23,472 bases of DNA from positions 1-23,472 of the forward strand of contig JAFGJR010000186.1 of assembly GCA_016928975.1 (NCBI GenBank). Direction: 5' to 3'. The notes beneath the pieces are model-generated. The model was not told the DNA's origin, did not search any database, and saw only the letters and a program-made list of their open reading frames with translations. The stretch is from Sedimentisphaerales bacterium. GTDB taxonomy: Bacteria; Planctomycetota; Phycisphaerae; Sedimentisphaerales; SG8-4. Shown here in pieces: positions 1 to 8,814 of this stretch. The stretch's first letter is position 1. The number at the start of each line of letters is the position of its first letter. A program made the position numbers and the translations under genes.

Positions 1-10
1 AATGAAAAAG

Positions 11-83
11 TACCCCCTAGGGGAGTCGAACCCCTGTCTCCAGGATGAGAACCTGATATCCTAGGCCACTAGACGAAGGGGGC
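11..83 (-). tRNA. tRNA-Glu (anticodon CTC)
   Basis: The reverse complement folds as a cloverleaf of 73 nt. The 7-bp acceptor starts GCCCCCT and ends AGGGGGT with discriminator A, so the first pair is a G1-U72 wobble. The anticodon arm is TCAGG / loop TTCTCAT / CCTGG, giving anticodon CTC (glutamate, GAG codons). The T arm is AGGGG-TTCGACT-CCCCT. The 3' CCA is not encoded. A short T-run (CTTTTT) follows the 3' end at the window edge and may belong to a terminator whose remainder is outside the window. It lies 85 bp downstream of the tRNA-Met gene on the same strand and is probably co-transcribed with it. Confidence 0.93.
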
Positions 84-168
84 ACTACGTGCCTCGTTGC
101 CATTCCTGCATATCGTCACGGCAAGGGACCTGCCCGTGCCGTCGCGGCAGCCGGACGCAAAACGCCAA

Positions 169-242
169 TAGCGGCGGGTGGATTCGAACCACCGACCCTG
201 GGCTTATGAATCCCATGCTCTAACCAGCTGAGCTACGCCGCC
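169..242 (-). tRNA. tRNA-Met (anticodon CAT, elongator type)
   Basis: The reverse complement gives a 74-nt cloverleaf. The acceptor GGCGGCG pairs with CGCCGCT (G1-U72 wobble), the discriminator is A, and the D arm is GCTC...GAGC. The anticodon loop is TTCATAA (anticodon CAT) and the T arm is GGTGG-TTCGAAT-CCACC. The paired first base and the lack of three G-C pairs at the base of the anticodon stem argue against an initiator tRNA. tRNA-Ile2 (lysidine-modified CAT) cannot be fully excluded. The closing pair of the anticodon stem (31-39) is an A-G mismatch. CCA is not encoded. Confidence 0.9.
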
Positions 243-261
243 ATTTCTCTTAAGCCCTGTA

Positions 262-291
262 ATGCTAACACCTTCCCAAAGACTCTGTCAA
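262..291 (-). promoter_or_regulatory. sigma70-like promoter of the tRNA-Met/tRNA-Glu unit
   Basis: On the minus strand a perfect TTGACA -35 box (286-291) is followed by an 18-bp spacer and TAGCAT (262-267), which matches TATAAT at four of six positions. It sits 19 bp upstream of the mature 5' end of tRNA-Met, a typical distance for a tRNA operon promoter. Confidence 0.6.
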
Positions 292-820
292 CCCCGATTT
301 CTCAGAATCGCGGGTCCGTGCCACGTGCGCGCCAAAACGCGATGCCATCGTGGCCGCGGTCACCGCCCGCGCTCGCCGGAGACGGGCATCCCGTATGGTG
401 CACGGAATCATCCGGGCGTAACGCGAGCTCCTTCAGACTGTCGACGTTGATACTCATGTCAAGATGGAGCGGTAGGGGGGTAGGCATGGTGCGTGAGCCG
501 CTTGAGCAAAGTCGAGGCTGCAGGCCTGATTCTCTGGTGGTCATTCAACAGGATGCGTCTGTTCCTTTCCTGCTGCTTCTTGAGGACCCGGGCCTTTTCC
601 TTGAGACATTCAGTGGCTTTCCAGAATTCTCCGTCAACGCGGTACGCCAAGCACGTCACCGTCGTAGGCTGTAGACTCTGTTTCACAGCGACGAGAGGCT
701 GATGGACCCACCAGTGGCAGACAAGCGCTTTCATCAGGCGACGGCATGCGTCCAGTAATCAGACGCACCTCGGCTGGGAAAATACTCGTACCCTGCGGCG
801 TGCATTTCGTGACGTGACGG
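292..820. other. intergenic stretch without a supported gene
   Basis: Open frames occur on both strands, the longest clean one being about 91 codons on the minus strand (459-734). None has a Shine-Dalgarno sequence or recognisable domain. I see no RNA gene, repeat or mobile element here. Confidence 0.5.
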
Positions 821-849
821 TTGCCTCTCGGCGTTGCCGGGAATAAGAT
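821..849 (+). promoter_or_regulatory. possible promoter for the sulfotransferase-transporter pair
   Basis: TTGCCT (821-826), a 17-bp spacer and TAAGAT (844-849) resemble a sigma70 promoter, each box matching four of six consensus positions. It would leave an untranslated leader of about 70 nt before the ATG at 929. Such matches are common by chance. Confidence 0.3.
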
Positions 850-928
850 ACGACTCGCGCAGTTTGAGTCGTGACGAGATGCTACTGCGCTTGAGTGTGC
901 GTGGCGCGCTTTGTCGGATTGGTCTCGC

Positions 929-2197
929 ATGGACACTATTTCATTCGGCCCGGAGCCAACGGGGGTCAGCCCGAAACTGCCGCTGCCTTTTCGCTGCGCA
1001 AACTGGGTCGGTGACTCCCTACGCCGGCGGGACCTTCCGATTGGCGAATTGTCCGAAGAGGCAGCCCATCGCTCGGCCATCAGGACAACGGGCCTGAGTG
1101 ACTTCGGCGATCCTTACTATCGCGAGGGGTTGCACCGGCTGCTCGAATCCCTCGAGAGGGAGGCGCATCTGCATTTCTTGGGCCGACTCATCGTGCGAGC
1201 TGCAGTCGAGCTCAATCTTGCCAAGAGATTGTGGCTGACCGAGGCGGTCGGGACGCATACCGAGGTCTTCCGGGAGCCGCTCAGATCGCCGATCGTCGTG
1301 ATCGGTCTGCCCCGCACCGGTACGACGTTCCTGCATCGTATGCTCGCTGCCGATCCCGCCAGTCGCGCGATTCCTATGTGGGAACTGATGCGACCGCTTC
1401 CGAACAGGCGCATCGCATCCGGCTGGAAAGCCAGTCGTTGGTACCGTCGCTACGCCGCAAAGGGCCAGATGGGCTTGTGGCCCTGGCTTGCCGGACGGGC
1501 GGATCGCAAGCATTACATCCGCGCGGACACGCCCGAGGAATGCATGTACCTCTTGGACGCCACATTCGTGAGCCTCGGTTTCTGGGTGGTCGCGCCGGTG
1601 TACGGATACCTTCAGTGGTACAACGACCACGATCGGCTCAAGCCCTATGCGGAATACCGGCAGATGCTGCAGGCGATTCAGGCGGCAGATCCCGGCCTGC
1701 GCCTCACCCTCAAGGCGCCTGCACACACCGGCTCGCTCGATGCACTGTTGGACGCTATGCCGGAGGCGCTGATCGTGCAGACTCACCGCGACCCGGTGGC
1801 TGCCTGCAAGAGCTTCAACAGCCTGCTGTACACGACCCACAGCGCCGTCAGCGACCGGATAGACAGGAAGGCAACGGCTTTGGCGAATCTGAGATTCCTG
1901 GCCAACGAGGCGCGGCGGAACCTTGCTGCACGCGACACCCGACCGAACACCGTTCTCGACGTTCATTACTCCAGACTCGTGACAGATCCGATTGGCACGG
2001 TGAGGAGCATTTATGAACGCTTCGGTCTGGGCTGGTCTGACGCGTTTGAGGCGAATCTGACCCGCTACGTCGGTCACAACCCCAAGGGCGCCCGTGGCGA
2101 CCATGAGTACGACTCCGCAGCATTCGGTCTCACCGACAGGCAGATCGCCGAGCAGTTCAGCGACTACTGCCGACGATTCGAACTCGCAAGCGAGTAG
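929..2197 (+). CDS. PAPS-dependent sulfotransferase (Sulfotransfer_3-like)
   Basis: Likely transfers the sulfuryl group of PAPS to a hydroxyl or amine of a small molecule, lipid or glycan in the cytoplasm. The 422-residue protein has the 5'-phosphosulfate loop GLPRTGTT at about 126-133 and the 3'-phosphate-binding HRDPVAACKS at about 286-295, both intact. The N-terminal helical part (about 58-120) is also typical of the bacterial Sulfotransfer_3 family. I chose ATG 929. An in-frame TTG at 911 would add six residues, and neither start has a clear Shine-Dalgarno sequence. The stop lies 5 bp before the TauE/SafE start, so the two form an operon. The convergent neighbours make PAPS from sulfate, which fits the assignment. 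The acceptor cannot be read from sequence. Confidence 0.92.
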   Translation: MDTISFGPEPTGVSPKLPLPFRCANWVGDSLRRRDLPIGELSEEAAHRSAIRTTGLSDFGDPYYREGLHRLLESLEREAHLHFLGRLIVRAAVELNLAKRLWLTEAVGTHTEVFREPLRSPIVVIGLPRTGTTFLHRMLAADPASRAIPMWELMRPLPNRRIASGWKASRWYRRYAAKGQMGLWPWLAGRADRKHYIRADTPEECMYLLDATFVSLGFWVVAPVYGYLQWYNDHDRLKPYAEYRQMLQAIQAADPGLRLTLKAPAHTGSLDALLDAMPEALIVQTHRDPVAACKSFNSLLYTTHSAVSDRIDRKATALANLRFLANEARRNLAARDTRPNTVLDVHYSRLVTDPIGTVRSIYERFGLGWSDAFEANLTRYVGHNPKGARGDHEYDSAAFGLTDRQIAEQFSDYCRRFELASE

Positions 2198-2202
2198 ACA
2201 CC

Positions 2203-3069
2203 ATGATGAAGAAAGACATCCTTACCTGCGGACTACTCGGAGGGCTGCTGGCAGGTTTCGTCGGGATTGTCGTGGTTAATTCCGGGGCAATCACGCCCGA
2301 CCTCGTGCACATCGGCTCCTTAGGGTGGTTCGCAATCCTTGGCGTGGCGTTCGTGACAGGTTACCTCGACACCTGCGTGGGGGGCGGCCATGGAACAATG
2401 CTTACGCCCACGCTCATTCTGCTGGGTTTTCCTTCCAAGATGGTCGTGCCTGCGATCCTCTTGTCCGAGATTGGCATTGGCATTCTCGCAGCCATCCTGC
2501 ACCGCCGTGCTGGCAACATCCGCCTGGCGCGCGGCGAGCAGCACAGGCGCGTGCTCCTCGTGCTTTCGGCATGTTCACTTGTCGGGTCTATCATCGCCGT
2601 GACCGCGGCCGTGAAGCTCCCACAGAGGTGGGTGAATCTGTACATCGGATTGATGATCGTAGCTGTCGGTCTGTTGCTGGCGACCGGATGGCGGTCGAGG
2701 CGTGGTTTTTCCATGAGACGTATCATCGTCCTGGGAACGGTCGCGGCCTTCAACAAGGGCATCTCCGGCGGCGGATACGGCCCGCTTCTGACCGGCGGTC
2801 AAGTCCTATCCGGGATCAATGAAAAAGGGGCCGTGAGCATCACTCCGTTGGCCCGCGGCCTGACCGGCTTGATCGCGGTCACACTGTACTTCGCAGCCAA
2901 GGGTGCGCTCGAACCCGCCCTGGCCTTGCCGCTCGTCATAGGGTCCCTGCTGGCGATTCCCGTAGCGGTCTTTACCGTTACCAGCGTCAACGCCGGTGTG
3001 CTTCGGAAAGGCATTGTCGCGACCATACTGATCCTCGGCGTCCTGCTTGTGGTCAGGGCATTGCGTTAG
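2203..3069 (+). CDS. TauE/SafE family membrane transporter (sulfite/sulfate-type anion)
   Basis: This is a 288-residue, very hydrophobic protein with about eight membrane-spanning stretches. It has the two homologous halves of TauE/SafE: a first repeat with GYLDTCVGGGHGTMLTPTL near residue 52 and a second with NKGISGGGYGPLLTGGQVL near residue 183. Family members move sulfite, sulfoacetate or other sulfur-containing organic anions across the inner membrane, and the direction is often unknown. Here it sits 5 bp downstream of a sulfotransferase and tail to tail with the PAPS-synthesis genes. It may therefore import sulfate or sulfite for activation, or export a sulfonated or sulfated product; both are inference. 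ATG 2203 is chosen; a second ATG follows directly. Confidence 0.88.
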   Translation: MMKKDILTCGLLGGLLAGFVGIVVVNSGAITPDLVHIGSLGWFAILGVAFVTGYLDTCVGGGHGTMLTPTLILLGFPSKMVVPAILLSEIGIGILAAILHRRAGNIRLARGEQHRRVLLVLSACSLVGSIIAVTAAVKLPQRWVNLYIGLMIVAVGLLLATGWRSRRGFSMRRIIVLGTVAAFNKGISGGGYGPLLTGGQVLSGINEKGAVSITPLARGLTGLIAVTLYFAAKGALEPALALPLVIGSLLAIPVAVFTVTSVNAGVLRKGIVATILILGVLLVVRALR

Positions 3070-3074
3070 ACCTG

Positions 3075-4931
3075 TCACGATCTGCAGCGGCCTTTCAGTC
3101 CAAGATGGTCAGTCACTCGACCGGCGCATTCCTCAGGGGACATCGTCGCGGTCCGGAGGTGCAGGTCGGGCTGCTTGGGCGGCTCGTAGGGGGATGATAT
3201 GCCGGTGAAATCGGGCAATTGGCCGTTGCGCGCTTTGGCGTAGAGGCCTTTCGGATCACGGGACTCGCAGATGTCCAGCGGGGCATCTATGAATACCTCG
3301 ACGAAGCGGTCGGGCCCGATGGTGGACCTGGCTGTAGCCCGGTCCTCGCGGAATGGAGAGATCAAGGCCACGATCACAGTTACGCCTGCATCGTTCATGA
3401 GCTTGGCCACTTCAGCGGTGCGCCGGATGTTCTCCGAGCGGTCCTCGCGCGAGAAGCCCAGGTCACGGTTGAGGCCTTCGCGCAGGACATCGCCGTCCAG
3501 CACATAGCAGGGGCGCTCCTGTTCGGCAAGTTGAGTCATCAGCAGAGAGGCTACCGTGCTTTTGCCCGATCCGCTCAGACCCGTCAGCCAAATGGTCACA
3601 GCCTTCGGACAGACGGCCCGCTCGCCGTGGTGGTCGGCCGACTGCACGGTCCCAGGCTGCTTGGCTGCCCGCTCGATCACCAGGCCCACCCCCACGGTCT
3701 CGTTGGTCAGCGGGTCAATCACGGCAAACCCGCCGGTGGCCCGATTCCGCTGGTACTCGTCGCACAAGAGGGGACGAAACAGATGCACATCGACGCGGCC
3801 GATCTCGTTGAGGCCGAGCGTAGGCGCCGGCTCCCGGTGCAGGTTGCTGGGATTTACACGGTAGTGCAGATTGGCGAAGGTCCCTTTGACCGTATGGGTC
3901 GTATGTTTGATCAGATAGGGCTTGGCCAGCAGGCACGGCTTCTCGTGCATCCAGATCAGCATGGCCTCGATCTCCCCGGCCACGTGAGGCTGGTTTTTTG
4001 GATGCACCAGCATGTCGCCGCGGGAAAGATCGATCTGACGGTCCAGGACGAGGGCGATGGCCTGGGGTGGAAAGGCGTAGTCGACCGGGCCGCTCGCGCT
4101 CAGTATGGACTGCACCTTCGCGCTATGCCGCGAAGGCAGCGCCAGGACCTCATCGCCGACTCGGACCAGGCCGGACAGCACGGTGCCTGCATAACCTCTG
4201 AAGTGCGAGCCCGGGCGCAGGACCAGTTGGACCGGGAAGCGGAAGTCCACCATGTTCCGCGAAGAGCCGACATAGAGGGACTCCATGTAGTCCAGCAGGG
4301 TAGGCCCTGCATACCACGGCATCCGGGCACTCTTCTGCACCACGTTGTCGCCACAGAGCGCGCTTACAGGGATACACGCGAGGCTCGAAATCCTCAGGCG
4401 CGAGGCAAAAGACTTGTACTCCTCGCTGATCTCGGCGAAGACCGCCTCCGAGTACCCCACCAAATCCATCTTGTTGACCGCCAGCAAGATATGCGGCACG
4501 CCGAGCAGCGAAGCGATGAAGCCGTGGCGCTTGGACTGCGTGGTCAGACCCCTATCGGCGTCGAGCAACAGGACCGCCAGTTCCGCGGTGGATGCGCCTG
4601 TGACCATGTTTCGCGTGTATTGCTCGTGGCCGGGGGTGTCGGCCAGGAGGAATCGGCGCTTGGCGGTAGCGAAGGTGCGATAGGCCACATCGATGGTGAT
4701 CCCCTGTTCTCGCTCGGCCTTGAGGCCGTCGGTCAGGAATGCCAGATCGGCCTCCTGGCGGTTGAGCCGTCTGGAGTCTGTCTCCAGCGTTGCCAAGTGG
4801 TCCGTACAGACCACCTCGCAGTCCACCAGGAGTCTGCCGATGAGCGTGGACTTGCCGTCATCGACGCTGCCGACGGCGGCCAGACGCAGGAGGTCGGGGA
4901 TCTGGGCGATAGCCTCGGAACCTGCTCCCAT
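3075..4931 (-). CDS. cysNC: bifunctional sulfate adenylyltransferase subunit 1 / APS kinase (CysN-CysC fusion)
   Basis: This 618-residue enzyme performs two steps: GTP-driven ATP sulfurylase with CysD (sulfate + ATP to APS), then phosphorylation of APS to PAPS. The N-terminal EF-Tu-like GTPase has G1 GSVDDGKST (21-29), G3 DTPGHE (98-103) and G4 NKMD (153-156), followed by beta-barrel domains. From about 444 there is a complete APS kinase with P-loop GLSGSGKS (451-458), DGD (479-481), GLNRDLGFS and DPKGLYAKAR. Nothing essential appears lost. The frame is open further upstream, but the ATG at 4931 aligns with the family and shares one base with the cysD stop (TAATG), indicating translational coupling. 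Its stop is only 5 bp from that of the convergent transporter gene. Confidence 0.96.
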   Translation of the reverse strand: MGAGSEAIAQIPDLLRLAAVGSVDDGKSTLIGRLLVDCEVVCTDHLATLETDSRRLNRQEADLAFLTDGLKAEREQGITIDVAYRTFATAKRRFLLADTPGHEQYTRNMVTGASTAELAVLLLDADRGLTTQSKRHGFIASLLGVPHILLAVNKMDLVGYSEAVFAEISEEYKSFASRLRISSLACIPVSALCGDNVVQKSARMPWYAGPTLLDYMESLYVGSSRNMVDFRFPVQLVLRPGSHFRGYAGTVLSGLVRVGDEVLALPSRHSAKVQSILSASGPVDYAFPPQAIALVLDRQIDLSRGDMLVHPKNQPHVAGEIEAMLIWMHEKPCLLAKPYLIKHTTHTVKGTFANLHYRVNPSNLHREPAPTLGLNEIGRVDVHLFRPLLCDEYQRNRATGGFAVIDPLTNETVGVGLVIERAAKQPGTVQSADHHGERAVCPKAVTIWLTGLSGSGKSTVASLLMTQLAEQERPCYVLDGDVLREGLNRDLGFSREDRSENIRRTAEVAKLMNDAGVTVIVALISPFREDRATARSTIGPDRFVEVFIDAPLDICESRDPKGLYAKARNGQLPDFTGISSPYEPPKQPDLHLRTATMSPEECAGRVTDHLGLKGRCRS

Positions 4932-5926
4932 TAGAAGTAGCCCTCTCGCTTCTTCTGTTCCATGGAGGCGTCCTGATCGTGGTCGATCAGGCGGCTGGAC
5001 CGCTCGCTCGTCCGGCTGACGGTCATCTCCCGGACGATCTCGTCCACGGTCGCGGCGGTGGATCGCACCGCACCGGTGCAGGGATAGCACCCGAGGGTCC
5101 GGAAACGGCAGAGAACGGTCTGAGGCTGCTCTCCGGGTCCCAGACGCATGCCGGGAACGTGGGGGATCAGGTGGCCGTCCCGGACGACCATAGAACGCTG
5201 AGCGGCAAAGTACATCGGCACCACGGGAATGCCCTCCAGAGCGATGTACCGCCAGACATCGAGCTCGGTCCAGTTGGACATGGGGAAGACCCGCATGGAC
5301 TCACCCCGGTTGATGCGCCCGTTGTAGATCGCCCAGACCTCGGGGCGCTGGCGGCGCGGGTCCCACTGGCCCTGCGCGTCGCGGAACGAGAACACCCGTT
5401 CCTTGGCCCGGGATTTCTCCTCATCGCGCCGGGCGCCGCCCAGTGCGGCGTCGAATCCACCCTCGCGGACGGCATTGAGCAGGGCCTGTGTCTTAAGTAG
5501 GCTGCAACACTTCACCGTGCCCAGGTCCCACGGATTGGCGCCGGTGGCCAATGCATCGGTGGGCTGATACACGCGCAGGTCCGCTCCTATGTCCCGGCAG
5601 AACTCGTCCCGGAAGGCATACATCTCGGGAAACTTCAGGGTCGTGTCCACATGCAGCAAAGGGAAGGGGATCCTGCCGGGCGCAAATGCCTTTCTGGCAA
5701 GGTGCACCAGTACGGAGGAGTCCTTGCCCACTGAATACAGGATCACGGGCCGCTCGAACTCGGCAGCAACCTCCCGTATGATGTGGATGCTCTCTGCTTC
5801 GAGCTGCCTCAGACAGTCTAAGTGATAGGCCTCTGCTGAACACACAATGCGATTCACATACTCTTCGGCAGAGGTGTTGTCAACCGCTGATTGCGGGCGT
5901 GACAGGCACAAGCTCGCCTCGGTCAT
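4931..5926 (-). CDS. cysD: sulfate adenylyltransferase subunit 2 (CysD)
   Basis: Catalytic subunit of ATP sulfurylase, 331 residues (typically about 300). It contains the PP-loop SVGKDSS at about 65-71, the family signature [43 protein letters not shown], and the conserved C-terminal [11 protein letters not shown] segment. The frame remains open about 200 nt upstream, into the preceding gene. The ATG at 5926 is preferred because it forms a 4-nt ATGA overlap with the stop of the upstream SDR gene. cysD and cysNC are therefore translationally linked to the SDR, tying sulfate activation to the tailoring genes upstream. Confidence 0.95.
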   Translation of the reverse strand: MTEASLCLSRPQSAVDNTSAEEYVNRIVCSAEAYHLDCLRQLEAESIHIIREVAAEFERPVILYSVGKDSSVLVHLARKAFAPGRIPFPLLHVDTTLKFPEMYAFRDEFCRDIGADLRVYQPTDALATGANPWDLGTVKCCSLLKTQALLNAVREGGFDAALGGARRDEEKSRAKERVFSFRDAQGQWDPRRQRPEVWAIYNGRINRGESMRVFPMSNWTELDVWRYIALEGIPVVPMYFAAQRSMVVRDGHLIPHVPGMRLGPGEQPQTVLCRFRTLGCYPCTGAVRSTAATVDEIVREMTVSRTSERSSRLIDHDQDASMEQKKREGYF

Positions 5927-6933
5927 CGACGATTCGCCTCGAGTTGGCCCAGGTACCACTCGACGGCGCATCGCACTCCCTCCTGGTAGGACGTCTTCGG
6001 CGACCACCCAAGCTCCCGACGTATCTTGTCGGTGGGGAAGAACACCCGCCTGCCGAGAATCCAGACACTGTGTCTGGTGATAGACGGCGCGTGCCTGAAC
6101 CGAAACAGGCGTCCGATGCACTCGCACACGAACCCGGCGGTCATAGCCAAGCGATAGGGGACCTTTCGCTGAGGAGGCGAGCAGTGAAACTCTTCGGCCC
6201 AGAGGCCGAGAAAATCCTCTTGTGTAATCGGTCTGCCGTCGGCGCAGTTGTACGCTTGCCCGATGGCTCGCTCATTTTCCGCCGCCATTAGGCAGGCACG
6301 GGCCAGGTCTCCCGCGAAAACGGCATGGAAAGCGTTGTTGCCGTCACCAAGAACAGCGATTCGGCCACCGGTAAGCAAGCGATGAAGCCGCGGTGCAATC
6401 ACATGATCGCGAGGACCGTAGATCCAGGACGGCCTGATTACGGTCAGAGGCAGTCCCTGTTCTTCGTACAGTCTCCAGAGGACGTGCTCCGCCTGGGTTT
6501 TGGCGCGGCCGTAGTAGCTCCAGCGATACAGGTGCCTGCCGAGCGGTGCGGTTTCGTCGAGGATGGCATCGTCGCCGGTGATGTTGCCGTAAGCGCCTAT
6601 GCTGGAAACGTGAACGAAGCGACGAACGGACGCCTGCAGCGCCGCGCGAGCCACATTCCGCGTTCCCTCAATCGTGTTTCGGTGGAACTGCGCCCACGGT
6701 CCCCAATCACTCACCTCCGCGGCAGCATGGTAGACAACCTCGATTCCTTCGCAGGCGCGCTCCAAGCTTGCCTGGTCGGACAAGTCTCCCACCGCCTTCT
6801 CGACCGGCAGGGTGTCCAAGAAGGCCGTGTCAGAGGTGGGCCGCACGAGAGCACGCACCCGTTGGCCGCTCTGCACGAGTTGTTCGACAATGTGACTGCC
6901 CAGGAATCCTGTGGCGCCGGTGACGAGTCTCAC
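5923..6933 (-). CDS. NAD(P)-dependent extended SDR (epimerase/3-beta-HSD-like)
   Basis: A 336-residue oxidoreductase or epimerase. The N-terminal Rossmann fold has TGATGFLG at 5-12, VSS at 109-111, and the catalytic YGRAK (Tyr141, Lys145). The segment [14 protein letters not shown] and a C-terminal [13 protein letters not shown] motif are typical of the 3-beta-hydroxysteroid dehydrogenase/dihydroflavonol reductase branch. Substrate class is therefore open: sterol-like, polyketide-like or sugar. The GTG start at 6933 is supported by GGAAAGG seven bases upstream; an upstream extension has no comparable site. It is coupled to cysD by an ATGA overlap. A gap of 138 bp separates it from the GH3 gene and shows no terminator-like structure to me. 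Confidence 0.9.
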   Translation of the reverse strand: MRLVTGATGFLGSHIVEQLVQSGQRVRALVRPTSDTAFLDTLPVEKAVGDLSDQASLERACEGIEVVYHAAAEVSDWGPWAQFHRNTIEGTRNVARAALQASVRRFVHVSSIGAYGNITGDDAILDETAPLGRHLYRWSYYGRAKTQAEHVLWRLYEEQGLPLTVIRPSWIYGPRDHVIAPRLHRLLTGGRIAVLGDGNNAFHAVFAGDLARACLMAAENERAIGQAYNCADGRPITQEDFLGLWAEEFHCSPPQRKVPYRLAMTAGFVCECIGRLFRFRHAPSITRHSVWILGRRVFFPTDKIRRELGWSPKTSYQEGVRCAVEWYLGQLEANRR

Positions 6934-7071
6934 TGATCGACCTTTCCACACAACCGCTTTTTCATCCCGCCTAAGATACCCGCTTGGGAGGCCTGCCGCC
7001 AAGTGACATCCCGGCAAAAGGCAATCTTCTATGCGGCGGGACGCCCGCCTGAAGGTCAAGCGTGCGATTCG

Positions 7072-8814
7072 CTACGGCTTGACGCTGTCACCCGCCTGTA
7101 ACTCCTGCAGATGGACGCCGGGATCGAAAGGTGTGTTGTGCAGAAAGCAGTGTTTGAACTGCTCGCTGCGCCCTCGCCGCGCCAGGATCAGTTGTCGATC
7201 GACGCGTGTCAATTCGTTGTTCTCCAGACGTCGGACAGTCAGGGGGCCGATACGACGACTCTTGCGCTTGGAGGCATACTCGATATTGCCCGTCTGGAGC
7301 AGGTCGTCGATTCTTCGCGCCAGCGCCTCAAGCGTGCCGCCCGGGTCCTTTGCATGTGATTCGAGATACAGCACGTAGAACGGAGGCTCCCCCAGAACCG
7401 GGGCGAGCGTGTACGTATCCGACGCGAGGTTCGCTCCGTCGAGCGCCACATTCACCGCCGTGACCACTTGATGTTCGGTGAGCTTCTCTCCGGTCACGCT
7501 GCACACGTGGGCGCCTCGGGACACGAACTCAATCACTGCGGCCGAGCCTATCGAGCCTGTGACACGGACGACATCGCCAATGTGGTAACGGTATAGGCCG
7601 GCCCGATTGGTCAGGAAAAGGTAGTACAGACGTCCCTTCTCCAATTGGTCCGCCCGGAGAACCATCGGGCCGCTGGGCAGCGTCGCGGCTTCGTCGGGCA
7701 GGTTGAGTCCGTGAATCTCTTCTTCCGGGACGAACTCATAGAAATTCGCTTCAATGTCAAGTACGCCGGCCGCCGTACCGTCCTCCAGGGGAATGCTCAT
7801 GCGTCCCTCACTGGCCAGCAGGCCGATGTCACGAATGCGCACGTCTCCATAGTACTGCTTGACACGGGGCAGATAGCATCCCACCGTGCCTCCGGTCCAA
7901 TGGGCCAGCAAGGCCGGTCTCCAGTAGTGCTTCGGCAGCAGGCAGCCATGCTCGTTCAGCAGACGCTCCAGTTGGCGGCTGCGGCTGGGATTGGGCGTTA
8001 GGCGACGCGCCAGGCGCAGCCGGTGCTTGGCGGGCAGTTCACGGTCGGTATCGATGGTCCCATCGTGAATCTCGCGAATCATCTGTCCAGCACGCTCGTT
8101 GGCGGTCTGTGCCAAGGCCACCAGCGTGCTGGGATTGGCCGAGGCGATCAGGCGGACGTCCTCGGGCATAGAAAAACGCATCGTTGCATAGTAACGCAGG
8201 AGGGGATCGCCGATGCAGAACACCTCCGCCGGAACGGAGTAGAGCTGCCGGACTATCCATTTCTGTTGTTGTGCGAGCATGCCCGAGATCGCGCCGCACG
8301 GATACCCTCCGGCGGTCCGCTCCTCCTCGGCCGGACTGCTGGCGTGCAGCACCTTGCCCAGGAACATCTCAGGATGGTCCTGCATTGCCTTGATGCCCCA
8401 GACATTCCAACCACGGCGGTATTGTGCGATATAGTCAGCAGTCACCGGTATGTACTTGACCGGCCCCGTCGTGGCAGACGTCAAAGCGAACATCAGTAGT
8501 TTCTGTGACGGCCCGAGCAAGGCCCGGCTGTCGCCTTGACGACAGCGGTCAATGTATGGCGCGAAATAGGAGAATCGTGCCAGCGGCAGCGTGTTCACAA
8601 AGTCTGCATACGAGCGAATGCGATCGAAACGGTGATGCCTGCCGAAGTCGCTATCCTGATTCGTGCGGATAGCGTGCATCAGCATCTCGTCCTGGACACG
8701 GCGACATCGTTCCAGGGTCCCCTCGAATCGTCGCCATTGCCAAGCGGCATGTTTGGTGGCCACGTAGCCGACCGTTCGCATCATGGCCTGGTATACTCTA
8801 CCGTTCGGTGACAC
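7072..8814 (-). CDS. GH3 family acyl-adenylating ligase
   Basis: GH3 enzymes, best known in plants, adenylate a carboxylic acid and join it to an amine, usually an amino acid. Bacterial roles are largely unknown. Motifs from the GTG start: nucleotide loop TSATTGPVK (112-120), SEGR (335-338), NFYEF (357-361), YRYHIGDVV (408-416) and GEKLTE (442-447), all in the family order in about 580 residues. The loop has Ala where Gly is usual (SGTTG). Start is uncertain: GTG 8814 has AGGAGG 11 bases upstream; ATG 8838 and ATG 8784 are alternatives. It overlaps the end of the hydrolase gene by 17 bp with the chosen start, so the two are coupled. Confidence 0.88.
   Translation of the reverse strand: MSPNGRVYQAMMRTVGYVATKHAAWQWRRFEGTLERCRRVQDEMLMHAIRTNQDSDFGRHHRFDRIRSYADFVNTLPLARFSYFAPYIDRCRQGDSRALLGPSQKLLMFALTSATTGPVKYIPVTADYIAQYRRGWNVWGIKAMQDHPEMFLGKVLHASSPAEEERTAGGYPCGAISGMLAQQQKWIVRQLYSVPAEVFCIGDPLLRYYATMRFSMPEDVRLIASANPSTLVALAQTANERAGQMIREIHDGTIDTDRELPAKHRLRLARRLTPNPSRSRQLERLLNEHGCLLPKHYWRPALLAHWTGGTVGCYLPRVKQYYGDVRIRDIGLLASEGRMSIPLEDGTAAGVLDIEANFYEFVPEEEIHGLNLPDEAATLPSGPMVLRADQLEKGRLYYLFLTNRAGLYRYHIGDVVRVTGSIGSAAVIEFVSRGAHVCSVTGEKLTEHQVVTAVNVALDGANLASDTYTLAPVLGEPPFYVLYLESHAKDPGGTLEALARRIDDLLQTGNIEYASKRKSRRIGPLTVRRLENNELTRVDRQLILARRGRSEQFKHCFLHNTPFDPGVHLQELQAGDSVKP

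Noticed and set aside
459..734. 91-codon minus-strand frame with a Lys/Arg/Glu-rich helix-like stretch
   Set aside because: No Shine-Dalgarno site, no known domain, and other frames of similar size overlap it; it might be a decayed gene but I cannot support that.
1019..2104. Minus-strand open frame of 361 codons opposite the sulfotransferase
   Set aside because: Antisense to an intact sulfotransferase with all motifs; no ribosome site or recognisable fold.
3219..4934. Plus-strand open frame of 571 codons opposite cysNC
   Set aside because: It lies fully antisense to a clear CysN-CysC fusion, shows no domain, and arises from the GC-rich third positions of the real gene.
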